The position numbers and the translations under genes were made by a program. DNA of 64,000 bases. Source: Hominiventricola aquisgranensis. Lineage in GTDB: Bacteria > Bacillota > Clostridia > Lachnospirales > Lachnospiraceae. Position 1 is the stretch's first letter. Every line of letters starts with the position of its first letter. Positions 17,055-25,559 of the stretch are shown piece after piece. Below the pieces are notes generated by a model that was given only the letters and a program-made list of their open reading frames with translations, had not been told where the DNA came from and searched no databases. The DNA is taken from the NCBI RefSeq assembly GCF_040096225.1, contig NZ_JBBMFC010000004.1, forward strand, positions 62,001 to 126,000, given 5' to 3'.

Positions 17055-18227
17055 ATGAAATATGCATATCGTTTGGGAAAGGCAGTGATGCTGCCGGTTG
17101 CGTGCCTTCCTGTAGCCGGACTTCTGATGGGAGTCGGATTCTGGTTGGATCCGGTGGGACAGGGAGAGAATCTTCTGCTGGCACATGTGATGATCCTTGC
17201 CGGAAGTGTTCTGATCGACAATATGAGTCTTCTGTTTACATTGGGGGTAGCAGTAGGCCTGGCGGATGAACAGGATGGAACGGCAGCTCTGGCAGGTGTG
17301 ATCAGCTGGCTGATGATCCAGAAGATTCTTTCACCGGATAATGTGGTGATATTGACTGGTAACCGGGTAGATGCATCTTCGTTTTCCTATATTAATAATC
17401 AGTTTGTAGGAATCTTAAGTGGATGGATCGGTGCATACTGTTGTAATAAGTATCGCTTTAAAGTGTTCCACGGACCGCTTCAGATCTATGGCGGTCGTGT
17501 TTATGCACTGATGATGGCAACGGTTTATGCAGCACTGGCATCAGTTGCGCTTTTGTTTGCTTGGCCATATTTTCATTCTGCCTGCCTGTATGTGGGAGAG
17601 TCACTGATCGGAACTGGCGCGTTGGGAGCAGGAGTTTATGGATTCTTGAACCGGTTATTGATCCCTACCGGATTTCATCATGTGCTGAATTCTGTATTCT
17701 GGTTTGATCTCGCAGGAATTGCGGATCTGAACAGCTTCTGGAATGGAACAGGTGTCTATGGACAGACAGGAATGTATATGACAGGATATTTTCCGGTCAT
17801 GATCTTTGGACTTCCGGGAGCGGCACTGGCCATGTACCATACGGCATATCCGGCGCAAAAGAAGATGGCAGCAGGACTTCTTCTGACTGCATCTTTGTGC
17901 TCTGTTCTGACCGGAGTGACGGAGCCGCTGGAATTTGCGTTTATGTTTCTGGCGCCAGGTCTGTTTTTGCTCCATGCGATCCTTATGGGCATCTCTATGT
18001 ATATCTGCGCAGCGTTGCCTTTTCGGATCGGATTTAACTTCAGTGCCGGACTGATGGATTATTTTATGTGCCTGAATGCACCTATGACACAGAATCCGGG
18101 ACTGCTCTTGCCGGTGGGGCTTTTGTTTGGTCTGCTTTATTATATTGTATTCCGATTCTGTATTTTACGTTTCCATCTGAAGACACCTGGAAGAGAAGCA
18201 TCTGAGAAAGAAAACGAAAAGAAGTAA
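17055..18227 (+). CDS. PTS EIIC membrane protein without an EIIB domain
   Basis: A 390-residue paralogue of the EIICB gene next door. The membrane domain aligns throughout (MKYAYRLGKAVMLPVACLPV, NRLLIPTGFHHVLNSVFWFD, GVTEPLEFAFMFLAPG) and even ends on the same LKTPGRE motif, after which only a short charged tail replaces the linker and EIIB domain. The loss is clean: a stop follows rather than a frameshifted EIIB. It would need an EIIB in trans, possibly from the upstream EIICB, or may have another role such as facilitator or sensor. It has its own promoter, and eIIA lies 94 bp downstream. Confidence 0.9.
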   Translation: MKYAYRLGKAVMLPVACLPVAGLLMGVGFWLDPVGQGENLLLAHVMILAGSVLIDNMSLLFTLGVAVGLADEQDGTAALAGVISWLMIQKILSPDNVVILTGNRVDASSFSYINNQFVGILSGWIGAYCCNKYRFKVFHGPLQIYGGRVYALMMATVYAALASVALLFAWPYFHSACLYVGESLIGTGALGAGVYGFLNRLLIPTGFHHVLNSVFWFDLAGIADLNSFWNGTGVYGQTGMYMTGYFPVMIFGLPGAALAMYHTAYPAQKKMAAGLLLTASLCSVLTGVTEPLEFAFMFLAPGLFLLHAILMGISMYICAALPFRIGFNFSAGLMDYFMCLNAPMTQNPGLLLPVGLLFGLLYYIVFRFCILRFHLKTPGREASEKENEKK

Positions 18228-18271
18228 CGATTTTCCATATAGAAAGGAAAATTGTGAATAGACGAAGCGAG

Positions 18272-18315
18272 GCTGACCTGTTATTCTATAGAAAGAGTCA
18301 GCGGAGGTCAGGAGG
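18272..18315 (+). promoter_or_regulatory. Alternative hairpins in front of eIIA
   Basis: GCTGAC (18272-18277) can pair with GTCAGC (18297-18302), or the shifted CTGACCT (18273-18279) can pair with AGGTCAG (18305-18311), which overlaps the ribosome site AGGAGG (18310-18315). The two structures exclude each other and only the second would hide the ribosome site. This is pairing logic only. Confidence 0.3.
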
Positions 18316-18321
18316 ATTATT

Positions 18322-18807
18322 ATGTTTGGACTTTTTAAAAAGAAAAAAGTAACGTATGAAATGAAAGCAGTGGTAGATGGAGCAGTTGTACCGATGACGG
18401 AAGCAACCGATCCAGTATTTTCTTCCTGCGCACTGGGAAATGGAGTCGTGATCCGTCCCACGTCTGATGTGATCGTGGCACCGGCAGATGGAACAGTAAC
18501 TGTGACCATGGACGGGAGCAACCATGCGATCGGTCTGGAACTGACTGGCGGACTGGAAGTGCTGATCCATATTGGTGTGGATACAGTGAACCTGAAGGGG
18601 GAAGGGTTCGAAGCACTTGCAAAGACCGGAGATAAGGTAAAAGCAGGAGATGAGCTGATTCGATTTGAACGGGAGGCACTGGAAGCAAAAGGCTATTGCA
18701 TGGAGATCATGCAGATCGTGATGGAAGGCGAGCATTCCGGTGATGTTCAGTATACCACAGGGGTAACTGCAAAAGCGGGAGAGACGATCGTGGGAATCTG
18801 GCAGTAA
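18322..18807 (+). CDS. PTS EIIA, glucose family (Crr-like)
   Basis: A 161-residue soluble phosphocarrier passing phosphate from HPr to EIIB. The active-site histidine is His83 in EVLIHIGVDTVNL, and the second conserved histidine is at about residue 68 in SNHAIGLEL. The VVIRPTSDVIVAPADGTV strand and GDKVKAGDELIRF loop are also standard. It starts after AGGAGG and ends before a strong terminator. It presumably serves the EIICB at 15412 and perhaps other permeases of the family. EI and HPr are not in the window. Confidence 0.95.
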   Translation: MFGLFKKKKVTYEMKAVVDGAVVPMTEATDPVFSSCALGNGVVIRPTSDVIVAPADGTVTVTMDGSNHAIGLELTGGLEVLIHIGVDTVNLKGEGFEALAKTGDKVKAGDELIRFEREALEAKGYCMEIMQIVMEGEHSGDVQYTTGVTAKAGETIVGIWQ

Positions 18808-18822
18808 AAGCCAGAGCAAAAG

Positions 18823-18853
18823 GAGACAGGAGAAAAGTGCCTGTCTCTTTTTT
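18823..18853 (+). terminator. Rho-independent terminator of the PTS unit
   Basis: GAGACAGG (18823-18830) and CCTGTCTC (18840-18847) are perfect arms around a 9-base loop and are followed by a run of T. Confidence 0.87.
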
Positions 18854-18864
18854 GATGGAAAGTA

Positions 18865-18893
18865 TTGACTTAAAGAATCTGTTTTCGTATTAT
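18865..18893 (+). promoter_or_regulatory. Sigma-A-type promoter for plsX
   Basis: TTGACT at 18865-18870 and TATTAT at 18888-18893 are spaced by 17 bases. An overlapping TATGAT at 18891 is a poorer alternative because its spacing would be 20. It drives the plsX-acpP unit and probably the downstream genes. Confidence 0.65.
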
Positions 18894-18952
18894 GATATAG
18901 ATAGCGTGAACCTGTGTGTATCATATGGTGAGCGCCGGCAAGGAGGAGTAAG

Positions 18953-19969
18953 ATGCAGGAACTGATAAGAGTGGCAGTAGATGCCATGGGAGGAGACAAT
19001 GCGCCGGCAGAGATCGTCAAAGGCGCCGTGGAGGCACTAAAAGCCAGCACTGATCTGAAGGTGATTCTGGTAGGGCAGAAAGAAGCTGTGCAGCAGGAAC
19101 TTTCAAAATATCAGTATGATGCTTCCAGAATGGAAGTTGTCAATGCAACCGAGATCATCGAGATGGCTGAACCGCCGGTTCAGGCAATCCGTTCGAAGAA
19201 GGATTCTTCAATCGTTGTTGCCATGAAGCTGGTAAAAAATGGAGAAGCAGATGCATTTGTGGGAGCAGGCAGTACAGGAGCAGTACTGGTTGGAGGACAG
19301 CTCATTGTTGGAAGACTTAAAGGAGTGGAGCGTCCACCGCTTGCGCCTCTTCTGCCGACAGAAAAAGGAGCTTCACTGCTGATCGACTGCGGTGCCAATG
19401 TGGATGCCAGACCGTCTCATCTGGTACAGTTTGCAAAGATGGGTTCCATTTATATGGAAAATGTTATGGGTGTGAAGAACCCAAGAGTGGCCATCGTCAA
19501 TATTGGTGCAGAGGAAGAGAAGGGAAATGCACTGGTCAAAGAGACTTTCCCGCTTCTGAAAGCATGTCAGGATATTAATTTTATTGGAAGCATTGAAGCG
19601 CGCGACATCCCGTCAGGTTATGCGGATGTGATCGTCTGTGAGGCCTTTGCAGGAAATATCATTCTGAAACTGTATGAAGGAGTTGGAGCCACCCTGATTT
19701 CCATGGTGAAAAAAGGGATGATGTCTACGCTGAGAAGCAAGATTGGAGCACTTCTGGTCAAACCAGCACTGAAGACAACACTGAAAAAGTTTGATACCAG
19801 CCAGTATGGCGGAGCACCGCTGTTAGGACTGAAAGGTCTGGTAGTGAAGACCCATGGAAGCTCCAAAGCTGTTGAGATCAAGAATTCCATCCTTCAGTGT
19901 GTTACATTTGTGGAACAGGGAATGAATGATAAGATTAAGGCCGGAATTCAGGCAGAAGAAATGAAGTAA
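18953..19969 (+). CDS. plsX: Phosphate acyltransferase PlsX
   Basis: Makes acyl phosphate from acyl-ACP for phospholipid synthesis. The 338-residue protein starts IRVAVDAMGGDNAPAEIVKG, has the EMAEPPVQAIRSKKDSSIV segment, the GAGSTGAVLVGG glycine-rich loop (about residue 103) and the DVIVCEAFAGNIILKLYEG segment. GGAGGAG precedes the ATG. It is followed by acpP after 25 bp, the usual order in Firmicutes. Confidence 0.97.
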   Translation: MQELIRVAVDAMGGDNAPAEIVKGAVEALKASTDLKVILVGQKEAVQQELSKYQYDASRMEVVNATEIIEMAEPPVQAIRSKKDSSIVVAMKLVKNGEADAFVGAGSTGAVLVGGQLIVGRLKGVERPPLAPLLPTEKGASLLIDCGANVDARPSHLVQFAKMGSIYMENVMGVKNPRVAIVNIGAEEEKGNALVKETFPLLKACQDINFIGSIEARDIPSGYADVIVCEAFAGNIILKLYEGVGATLISMVKKGMMSTLRSKIGALLVKPALKTTLKKFDTSQYGGAPLLGLKGLVVKTHGSSKAVEIKNSILQCVTFVEQGMNDKIKAGIQAEEMK

Positions 19970-19994
19970 GAAAAACAGGAAGGAATGAATTATC

Positions 19995-20225
19995 ATGGAA
20001 TTTGAAAAATTGCAGGAAATCATCGCAGAAGTACTGAATGTTGACCCGGAGGAGATCACAATGGATACCACCTTTGTGGATGATCTCGGAGCAGATTCCC
20101 TGGATGTATTCCAGATTATTATGGGCATCGAAGAAGAGTTTGATATTGAGATCTCAAACGAAGATGCGGAGAAGATTGTAACCGTCGGCGATGCTGTTGA
20201 GCAGATTAAGAATGCAGTAAACTAA
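19995..20225 (+). CDS. acpP: Acyl carrier protein
   Basis: A 76-residue acidic protein with the phosphopantetheine attachment serine in DDLGADSLDVFQIIMGIEEEF (Ser37 region). It carries growing acyl chains for fatty acid synthesis and for PlsX. Usual carriers have D-S-L-D-x-V-E; here the residue pattern is DSLDVFQI, a mild variation. Together with plsX it forms a lipid gene pair, closed by a hairpin at 20233. Confidence 0.95.
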   Translation: MEFEKLQEIIAEVLNVDPEEITMDTTFVDDLGADSLDVFQIIMGIEEEFDIEISNEDAEKIVTVGDAVEQIKNAVN

Positions 20226-20232
20226 AACGTGG

Positions 20233-20281
20233 AGGTGTTGCAGAATCCGCCCTGTAAGACTGGGTTTTGCAACACCTTTTC
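20233..20281 (+). terminator. Long hairpin between acpP and rnc (terminator or processing site)
   Basis: AGGTGTTGCA (20233-20242) pairs with TGCAACACCT (20268-20277). The stem extends inward through a G-U pair and AATCC with GGGTT, giving about 16 bp with a 13-base loop. TTTTC follows. It reads as a terminator or attenuator ahead of rnc. Since rnc starts 20 bases later with no clear promoter of its own, read-through is probably needed. Confidence 0.7.
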
Positions 20282-20300
20282 TTAAATATGGAGAAAGATA

Positions 20301-20987
20301 ATGGAAAACGAATTACTGACGGAGCTGGAGCAGAAGATTGGTTATCAGTTCAAGGATAAAGGACTTCTGAAACATGCCATGAGCCACAGCTCTTATGCGA
20401 ATGAACGGCACATGGGAAAATTAAAAAGCAATGAACGGCTGGAGTTTCTGGGAGATGCGGTACTGGAGCTGGTGACCAGCGAGTATCTGTTCCATACATA
20501 TCCAACCATGCCCGAAGGTGATGCTACAAAAATGCGTGCCAGCATTGTATGCGAGCAGACTCTGGCATTCTGTGCAAAAGCGATCCCGTTGGGGGACTAT
20601 ATTCTGCTGGGCAGAGGCGAAGAGATCAGCGGAGGACGTACCAGAGCATCTATTACGTCTGATGCCTGTGAGGCATTGATCGGAGCAATCTACTTGGATG
20701 GTGGTTTTACTAGCGCAAAAGAATTTATCTGCAAGTTCATTCTCAATGATCTGGAGCACAAGAAACTCTTTTTTGATAGTAAGACCATTTTACAGGAGCG
20801 CGTGCAGGCGCATCATGACAAAGTCCTGCATTATGAACTGGTGGGAGAGGAAGGCCCGGATCATCAGAAGCTGTTCGTGGTAGAGGCCAGACTGGGAGAG
20901 AAGGTGATCGGCCGCGGAAAAGGCCGGACAAAGAAAGCCGCTGAACAGGAAGCAGCCTACCATGCGCTGACAGGGCGGGAAAACTAG
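20301..20987 (+). CDS. rnc: Ribonuclease III
   Basis: Double-strand-specific endoribonuclease for rRNA and mRNA processing. The 228-residue protein has the catalytic signature NERLEFLGDAVLELV near residue 44, the second acidic site SDACEALIGAIYLDGG near 115, and a C-terminal double-stranded RNA binding domain (ILQERVQAH and the final KKAAEQEAAYHAL). GGAG precedes ATG 20301. It lies just upstream of smc, a conserved order in Firmicutes. Confidence 0.97.
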   Translation: MENELLTELEQKIGYQFKDKGLLKHAMSHSSYANERHMGKLKSNERLEFLGDAVLELVTSEYLFHTYPTMPEGDATKMRASIVCEQTLAFCAKAIPLGDYILLGRGEEISGGRTRASITSDACEALIGAIYLDGGFTSAKEFICKFILNDLEHKKLFFDSKTILQERVQAHHDKVLHYELVGEEGPDHQKLFVVEARLGEKVIGRGKGRTKKAAEQEAAYHALTGREN

Positions 20988-21003
20988 AACAGGAAAAGAA
21001 TGC

Positions 21004-24000
21004 ATGTATTTAAAAAGTATTGAAGTACAGGGATTTAAGTCCTTTGCAAATAAGATCGTATTTGAATTTCACAATGGAATCACCGGTATTGTAGGACCGA
21101 ACGGCTCTGGAAAAAGTAATGTGGCAGATGCAGTCCGCTGGGTACTGGGTGAACAGCGGGTCAAGCAGCTTCGTGGAGGAACCATGCAGGATGTCATTTT
21201 CTCCGGTACAGAGAACCGGAAGCCTTTGAGCTTTGCGTCGGTAGCTATCACCATGGATAATGCAGATCACAAATTGCCGGTTGCCTATGAGGAAGTAACG
21301 GTCACGAGACGGTTATATCGGTCCGGGGAGAGTGAATATCTATTAAATGGAACTACCTGCAGGCTGAAGGATATTCAGGAGATGTTCTATGACACCGGTA
21401 TTGGTAAAGAGGGATATTCTATCATCGGACAGGGGCAGATCGACCGGATCTTAAGTACCAGACCGGAGGAGGCCCGTGAGCTTTTTGATGAAGCTACCGG
21501 AATTGTAAAATTCAAGAAGCGTAAGAAGACGGCGGAGAAGAAGCTGGATGACGAGAAGCAGAATCTGCTTCGTGTCAATGATATTCTGACAGAGCTGGAG
21601 AAGCAGGTAGGACCTCTGGAACGCCAGGCAGAGAAGGCAAAAGAATATCTAAAGAAAAAAGAGACCTTAAAAGAGTTCGAGATCCATATTTTCCTGATGG
21701 AGATGGAAAATATTAAGAAGCAGTTGAAGGAACTGGAAGAAACCAGAAAGATCACTCAGGATCAGCTGGATGAGACAAAGGCCTCTTTTGAAAATACAAA
21801 GCTGGAATATGAACGGATCGAGAAAGAGCTGGAGGAGATCGAGCAGAAGATCGATGCAGCCAAAGAAGAAGCCACCTCTGCCAGAGTAGAGAAGCAGCAG
21901 ATGAAGGGGCAGGCGGCAGTTCTCAAAGAACAGGTACGTTCTGCACAGGCAAATGCAAAGCATTATGCCGAACGTCTGCAGAATATAGAGCGGGATCTGA
22001 CAGAGAGGCAACAGGAAAAAGAGACTGTTCTGGAAGAAAAGCAGGAGCAGGATCTTGCACTGGCGCAGGCAGAAAAAGTGCAGACGGATGCAGAGCAGAA
22101 AGTATCCGATATTCAGCAGCGGATCGCCGACAGCCAGACAAATATGGAAAACAGCAAGAATGAGATCATTTCTCTTCTGAACCAGCGGTCTTCCATTAAA
22201 GGAAAGCTGCAGCGCTATGATGCCATGACAGAACAGATCAATATCCGTATGTCAGAACTTAATCAGAAGCTGATCCAGATCCGCAGCGATGAGATGGGAC
22301 AGGAAGAGCTGCTGGAACAGCGTAAGAAGGAGCTTCAGGAAGTAAGTGAGGAACTGAAGGCAAAGCTTTCTGAACGGGCAGAGATCGAGCAGAAGATCCA
22401 GGAGCTGCAGCAGCAGATCACATTGGGACGAAAGCGTCTGGAAGCGGGACAGAGCGCATATCACAGAGAAGCATCCAGACTGGAATCACTGCAGAACCTG
22501 GCAGAGCGCTATGACGGTTATGGCAACAGCATCCGTCGTGTTATGGAGCGAAAAGGACAGGAAGCAGGAATCTGCGGTGTGGTTGCAGATCTGATCCAGA
22601 CGGATAAGAGATATGAGACAGCCATAGAGACAGCTCTTGGCGGAAGTATCCAGAATGTAGTCACAGAGGATGAGGAGACTGCAAAACGCCTGATCCAGTA
22701 TCTGAAGCAGAACCGGTATGGTCGTGTGACATTTCTGCCATTGACGGCAGTGAGAAATCTGCAGGAATTTCGTCAGCCCCAGGTATTAAAAGAGCCTGGA
22801 GTTTTGGGTCTGGCACACACGCTGGTACAGGCAGATGCCCGTTATGCGGATATCTGTGCGCAGCTACTGGGAAGGACTGTTGTGGTGGATCATATCGACC
22901 ATGCAGTGGCATTACAACGAAAATATAAATATACACTCCGTATCGTCACACTGGAAGGAGAGTCCCTGAATCCGGGAGGTTCCCTGACAGGAGGTGCTTT
23001 CAAGAACAGCAGCAGTCTCTTGAGCAGAAAACGAGAGATCGATGAATTACGAGAGCGGGTAGACAGACTTAAAAAAGAGCTGGAAGCTACACAGACTACG
23101 TTGGTGGAGCTTCAGAATGAGAGGAGTCGCTGTTATTCCATTCTGGATGAAGGAGCAGCAGTCCTTCAGGAGATCAAAGTCCGGGAAAATACAGCCCGCA
23201 TGAACGTGGAGCAGTTGAAAGTGCAACGTAAAGCAGCCGGTACCGGAAGAGAAGCACTGGAAAAGGAAAGTGCAGAGCTGAAAAAACAGACGGCCGAGAT
23301 CGAAGAGTTCCGAAAGGCCAATCAGACGGAGCTGAAAGATTCTGAGGCAATGGAAAAGGCACATACCTTTGCAGTGGAGACTTATCAGCAGCGCCTGGAG
23401 GAAGATAAGGCACTGGAGGCTGATGCAGCCAGAGAACTGGAGGATATCCATCTGGATACGGCATCCATCCGCCAGAAAGCAGAATTCTCATCTGCAAACC
23501 TCAGGCGAATCGAGGGAGAGATCCACAAGCTTTCCGAGGAAAAGGAGCAGATTCTGCAGGAACAGGTTCAGGCAGAGTCCGATACCCACAGCAGGCAGGA
23601 AGGCATTGAGACCCTGAATGCGCAGATGGAAGCGGCAGCCAGACGGATGGAAGAGCTGGAGCAGAAGACCCAGGAGTTGCAGAACCAGAAGGAAGCGCAA
23701 TCCTCTTCCCACAAAGCATTCTTCGGACGAAGGGAAGAGCTGTCCGGCAGAATGAATGAGCTGGATAAGGAGCTGTTCCGCCTGGACAGCCAGAAGGAGA
23801 AGCTGGATGAGAATTCAGAGTCACTCATGAACCATATGTGGTCAGAATATGAGCTGACTTACAATGCGGCGATCCCGCTTCGCAAGGAAGAATATACCAG
23901 TCTTCCGGCATTGAAAAAAGACTGCGGCACGGTAAAAGAAGAGATCCGTGCTCTGGGCAATGTCAATGTGAATGCCATTGAAGATTATAAAGAGATATCG

Positions 24001-24564
24001 GAACGTTACACGTTCATGAATGGACAGCGCAATGACCTTCAGGAGGCAGAAGAAGCCTTGAAGCAGGTTATAAAGGAACTGGATACTGGTATGAAGAAAC
24101 AGTTCATGGAACAGTTTGTGCTGATCCAGAGGGAGTTTGATAAAGCATTCAAGGAACTGTTTGGCGGCGGTAAAGGAACGCTGGAGTTGATTGATGAGGA
24201 GGATATTCTGGAGACAGGTATCCGGATCATCTCGCAGCCGCCGGGAAAGAAGCTGCAGAATATGATGCAGCTTTCCGGTGGTGAGAAGGCTCTGACAGCC
24301 ATCTCTCTTCTGTTTGCCATTCAGAACTTAAAGCCGTCCCCCTTCTGTCTTCTGGATGAGATCGAGGCGGCACTGGACGACTCCAACGTGGTACGTTTTG
24401 CAAAATACCTTCACAAGCTGACCAGCGATACACAGTTTATCGTGATCACGCACCGAAGAGGTACCATGAATGCAGCTGACCGTCTGTATGGTATTACTAT
24501 GCAGGAGAAGGGTGTATCTACTCTGGTGTCAGTGAATCTGATCGAAAATGATCTGGATAAATAG
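21004..24564 (+). CDS. smc: Chromosome segregation protein SMC
   Basis: A 1186-residue condensin ATPase that organises and separates chromosomes with ScpA and ScpB. The head N-terminus has Walker A in GPNGSGKSNVADAVRWVLG (about residue 32). Long coiled coils (about 170-510 and 680-1010) flank the hinge (about 515-670, with GGSIQNVVT and the glycine-rich NPGGSLTGGAF). The C-terminal head carries the signature LSGGEKALTAISLLFAIQ and Walker B FCLLDEIEAALDD. The gene sits 16 bp after rnc and 11 bp before ftsY. Confidence 0.98.
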   Translation: MYLKSIEVQGFKSFANKIVFEFHNGITGIVGPNGSGKSNVADAVRWVLGEQRVKQLRGGTMQDVIFSGTENRKPLSFASVAITMDNADHKLPVAYEEVTVTRRLYRSGESEYLLNGTTCRLKDIQEMFYDTGIGKEGYSIIGQGQIDRILSTRPEEARELFDEATGIVKFKKRKKTAEKKLDDEKQNLLRVNDILTELEKQVGPLERQAEKAKEYLKKKETLKEFEIHIFLMEMENIKKQLKELEETRKITQDQLDETKASFENTKLEYERIEKELEEIEQKIDAAKEEATSARVEKQQMKGQAAVLKEQVRSAQANAKHYAERLQNIERDLTERQQEKETVLEEKQEQDLALAQAEKVQTDAEQKVSDIQQRIADSQTNMENSKNEIISLLNQRSSIKGKLQRYDAMTEQINIRMSELNQKLIQIRSDEMGQEELLEQRKKELQEVSEELKAKLSERAEIEQKIQELQQQITLGRKRLEAGQSAYHREASRLESLQNLAERYDGYGNSIRRVMERKGQEAGICGVVADLIQTDKRYETAIETALGGSIQNVVTEDEETAKRLIQYLKQNRYGRVTFLPLTAVRNLQEFRQPQVLKEPGVLGLAHTLVQADARYADICAQLLGRTVVVDHIDHAVALQRKYKYTLRIVTLEGESLNPGGSLTGGAFKNSSSLLSRKREIDELRERVDRLKKELEATQTTLVELQNERSRCYSILDEGAAVLQEIKVRENTARMNVEQLKVQRKAAGTGREALEKESAELKKQTAEIEEFRKANQTELKDSEAMEKAHTFAVETYQQRLEEDKALEADAARELEDIHLDTASIRQKAEFSSANLRRIEGEIHKLSEEKEQILQEQVQAESDTHSRQEGIETLNAQMEAAARRMEELEQKTQELQNQKEAQSSSHKAFFGRREELSGRMNELDKELFRLDSQKEKLDENSESLMNHMWSEYELTYNAAIPLRKEEYTSLPALKKDCGTVKEEIRALGNVNVNAIEDYKEISERYTFMNGQRNDLQEAEEALKQVIKELDTGMKKQFMEQFVLIQREFDKAFKELFGGGKGTLELIDEEDILETGIRIISQPPGKKLQNMMQLSGGEKALTAISLLFAIQNLKPSPFCLLDEIEAALDDSNVVRFAKYLHKLTSDTQFIVITHRRGTMNAADRLYGITMQEKGVSTLVSVNLIENDLDK

Positions 24565-24575
24565 GAGGTGGCCTT

Positions 24576-25514
24576 ATGGCTGAGGAGAAAAAAGGATTTT
24601 TCAGACGTCTGGCAGATGGCCTGGCAAAGACGAGAAACAATATTGTATCCGGAATGGATGCTATTTTCAACGGTTTCTCGGACATTGACGATGATTTCTA
24701 TGATGAGATCGAAGAGACACTGGTAATGGGAGATATTGGTATCAATGCGACCACTGCCATTATTGATAATCTGAAACAGAAAGTAAAAGAACAGCATATT
24801 AAAGATCCCCATGAGTGCAAGGAGCTGCTGATTAACAGTATCAAGGAGCAGATGCAGGTAGGGGAGACCGCATATGAGTTTGAACACAGAACCTCTGTGG
24901 TACTGGTGATCGGTGTCAACGGAGTCGGTAAGACTACATCTGTAGGTAAACTGGCAGGAAAGCTCAAGGAACAGGGAAGAAAAGTGATCCTGGCAGCAGC
25001 AGATACGTTCCGTGCAGCAGCAGGAGAGCAGCTGACAGAATGGGCCAACCGTGCCGGAGTGGAGATCATCGGAGGATCGGAAGGCGCAGATCCGGCATCT
25101 GTTGTCTTCGACGCAGTAAGTGCTGCCAAGGCAAGAAAAGCAGACGTTCTGCTCATTGATACGGCAGGAAGACTTCACAACAAGAAGAATCTGATGGAAG
25201 AGCTGAAGAAGATCAACCGGATCATCGAAAGAGAATATCCGGATGCATATCGGGAAACTCTGGTGGTTCTGGATGGAACGACTGGACAGAATGCACTGGA
25301 GCAGGCAAGACAGTTTGGTGAGGTAGCAGATCTGACAGGTATCATCCTGACAAAACTGGATGGAACCGCAAAGGGCGGAATTGCAGTGGCAATTCAGTCT
25401 GAACTTAACGTTCCGGTTAAGTATATCGGAGTGGGAGAACATATTGATGATTTACAGAAATTTGACGCAGACACATTTGTAAATGCTTTGTTCTTACCAA
25501 GTTCCGAGAACTAA
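24576..25514 (+). CDS. ftsY: Signal recognition particle receptor FtsY
   Basis: GTPase that receives SRP-ribosome complexes at the membrane. At 312 residues it is the minimal NG form without a long acidic A domain: a short basic N-terminus (EEKKGFFRRLADGLAKTRNN), the N domain, then the G domain with GVNGVGKTTSVGKLAGKL (about residue 113), DTAGRLHNKKNLMEEL (about 195) and TKLDGTAKGG (about 265). AGGAGGTGG precedes the ATG. Confidence 0.97.
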   Translation: MAEEKKGFFRRLADGLAKTRNNIVSGMDAIFNGFSDIDDDFYDEIEETLVMGDIGINATTAIIDNLKQKVKEQHIKDPHECKELLINSIKEQMQVGETAYEFEHRTSVVLVIGVNGVGKTTSVGKLAGKLKEQGRKVILAAADTFRAAAGEQLTEWANRAGVEIIGGSEGADPASVVFDAVSAAKARKADVLLIDTAGRLHNKKNLMEELKKINRIIEREYPDAYRETLVVLDGTTGQNALEQARQFGEVADLTGIILTKLDGTAKGGIAVAIQSELNVPVKYIGVGEHIDDLQKFDADTFVNALFLPSSEN

Positions 25515-25559
25515 CATATATCGCAAAACACAACATACAACAAAGGAGACACAAAAACC

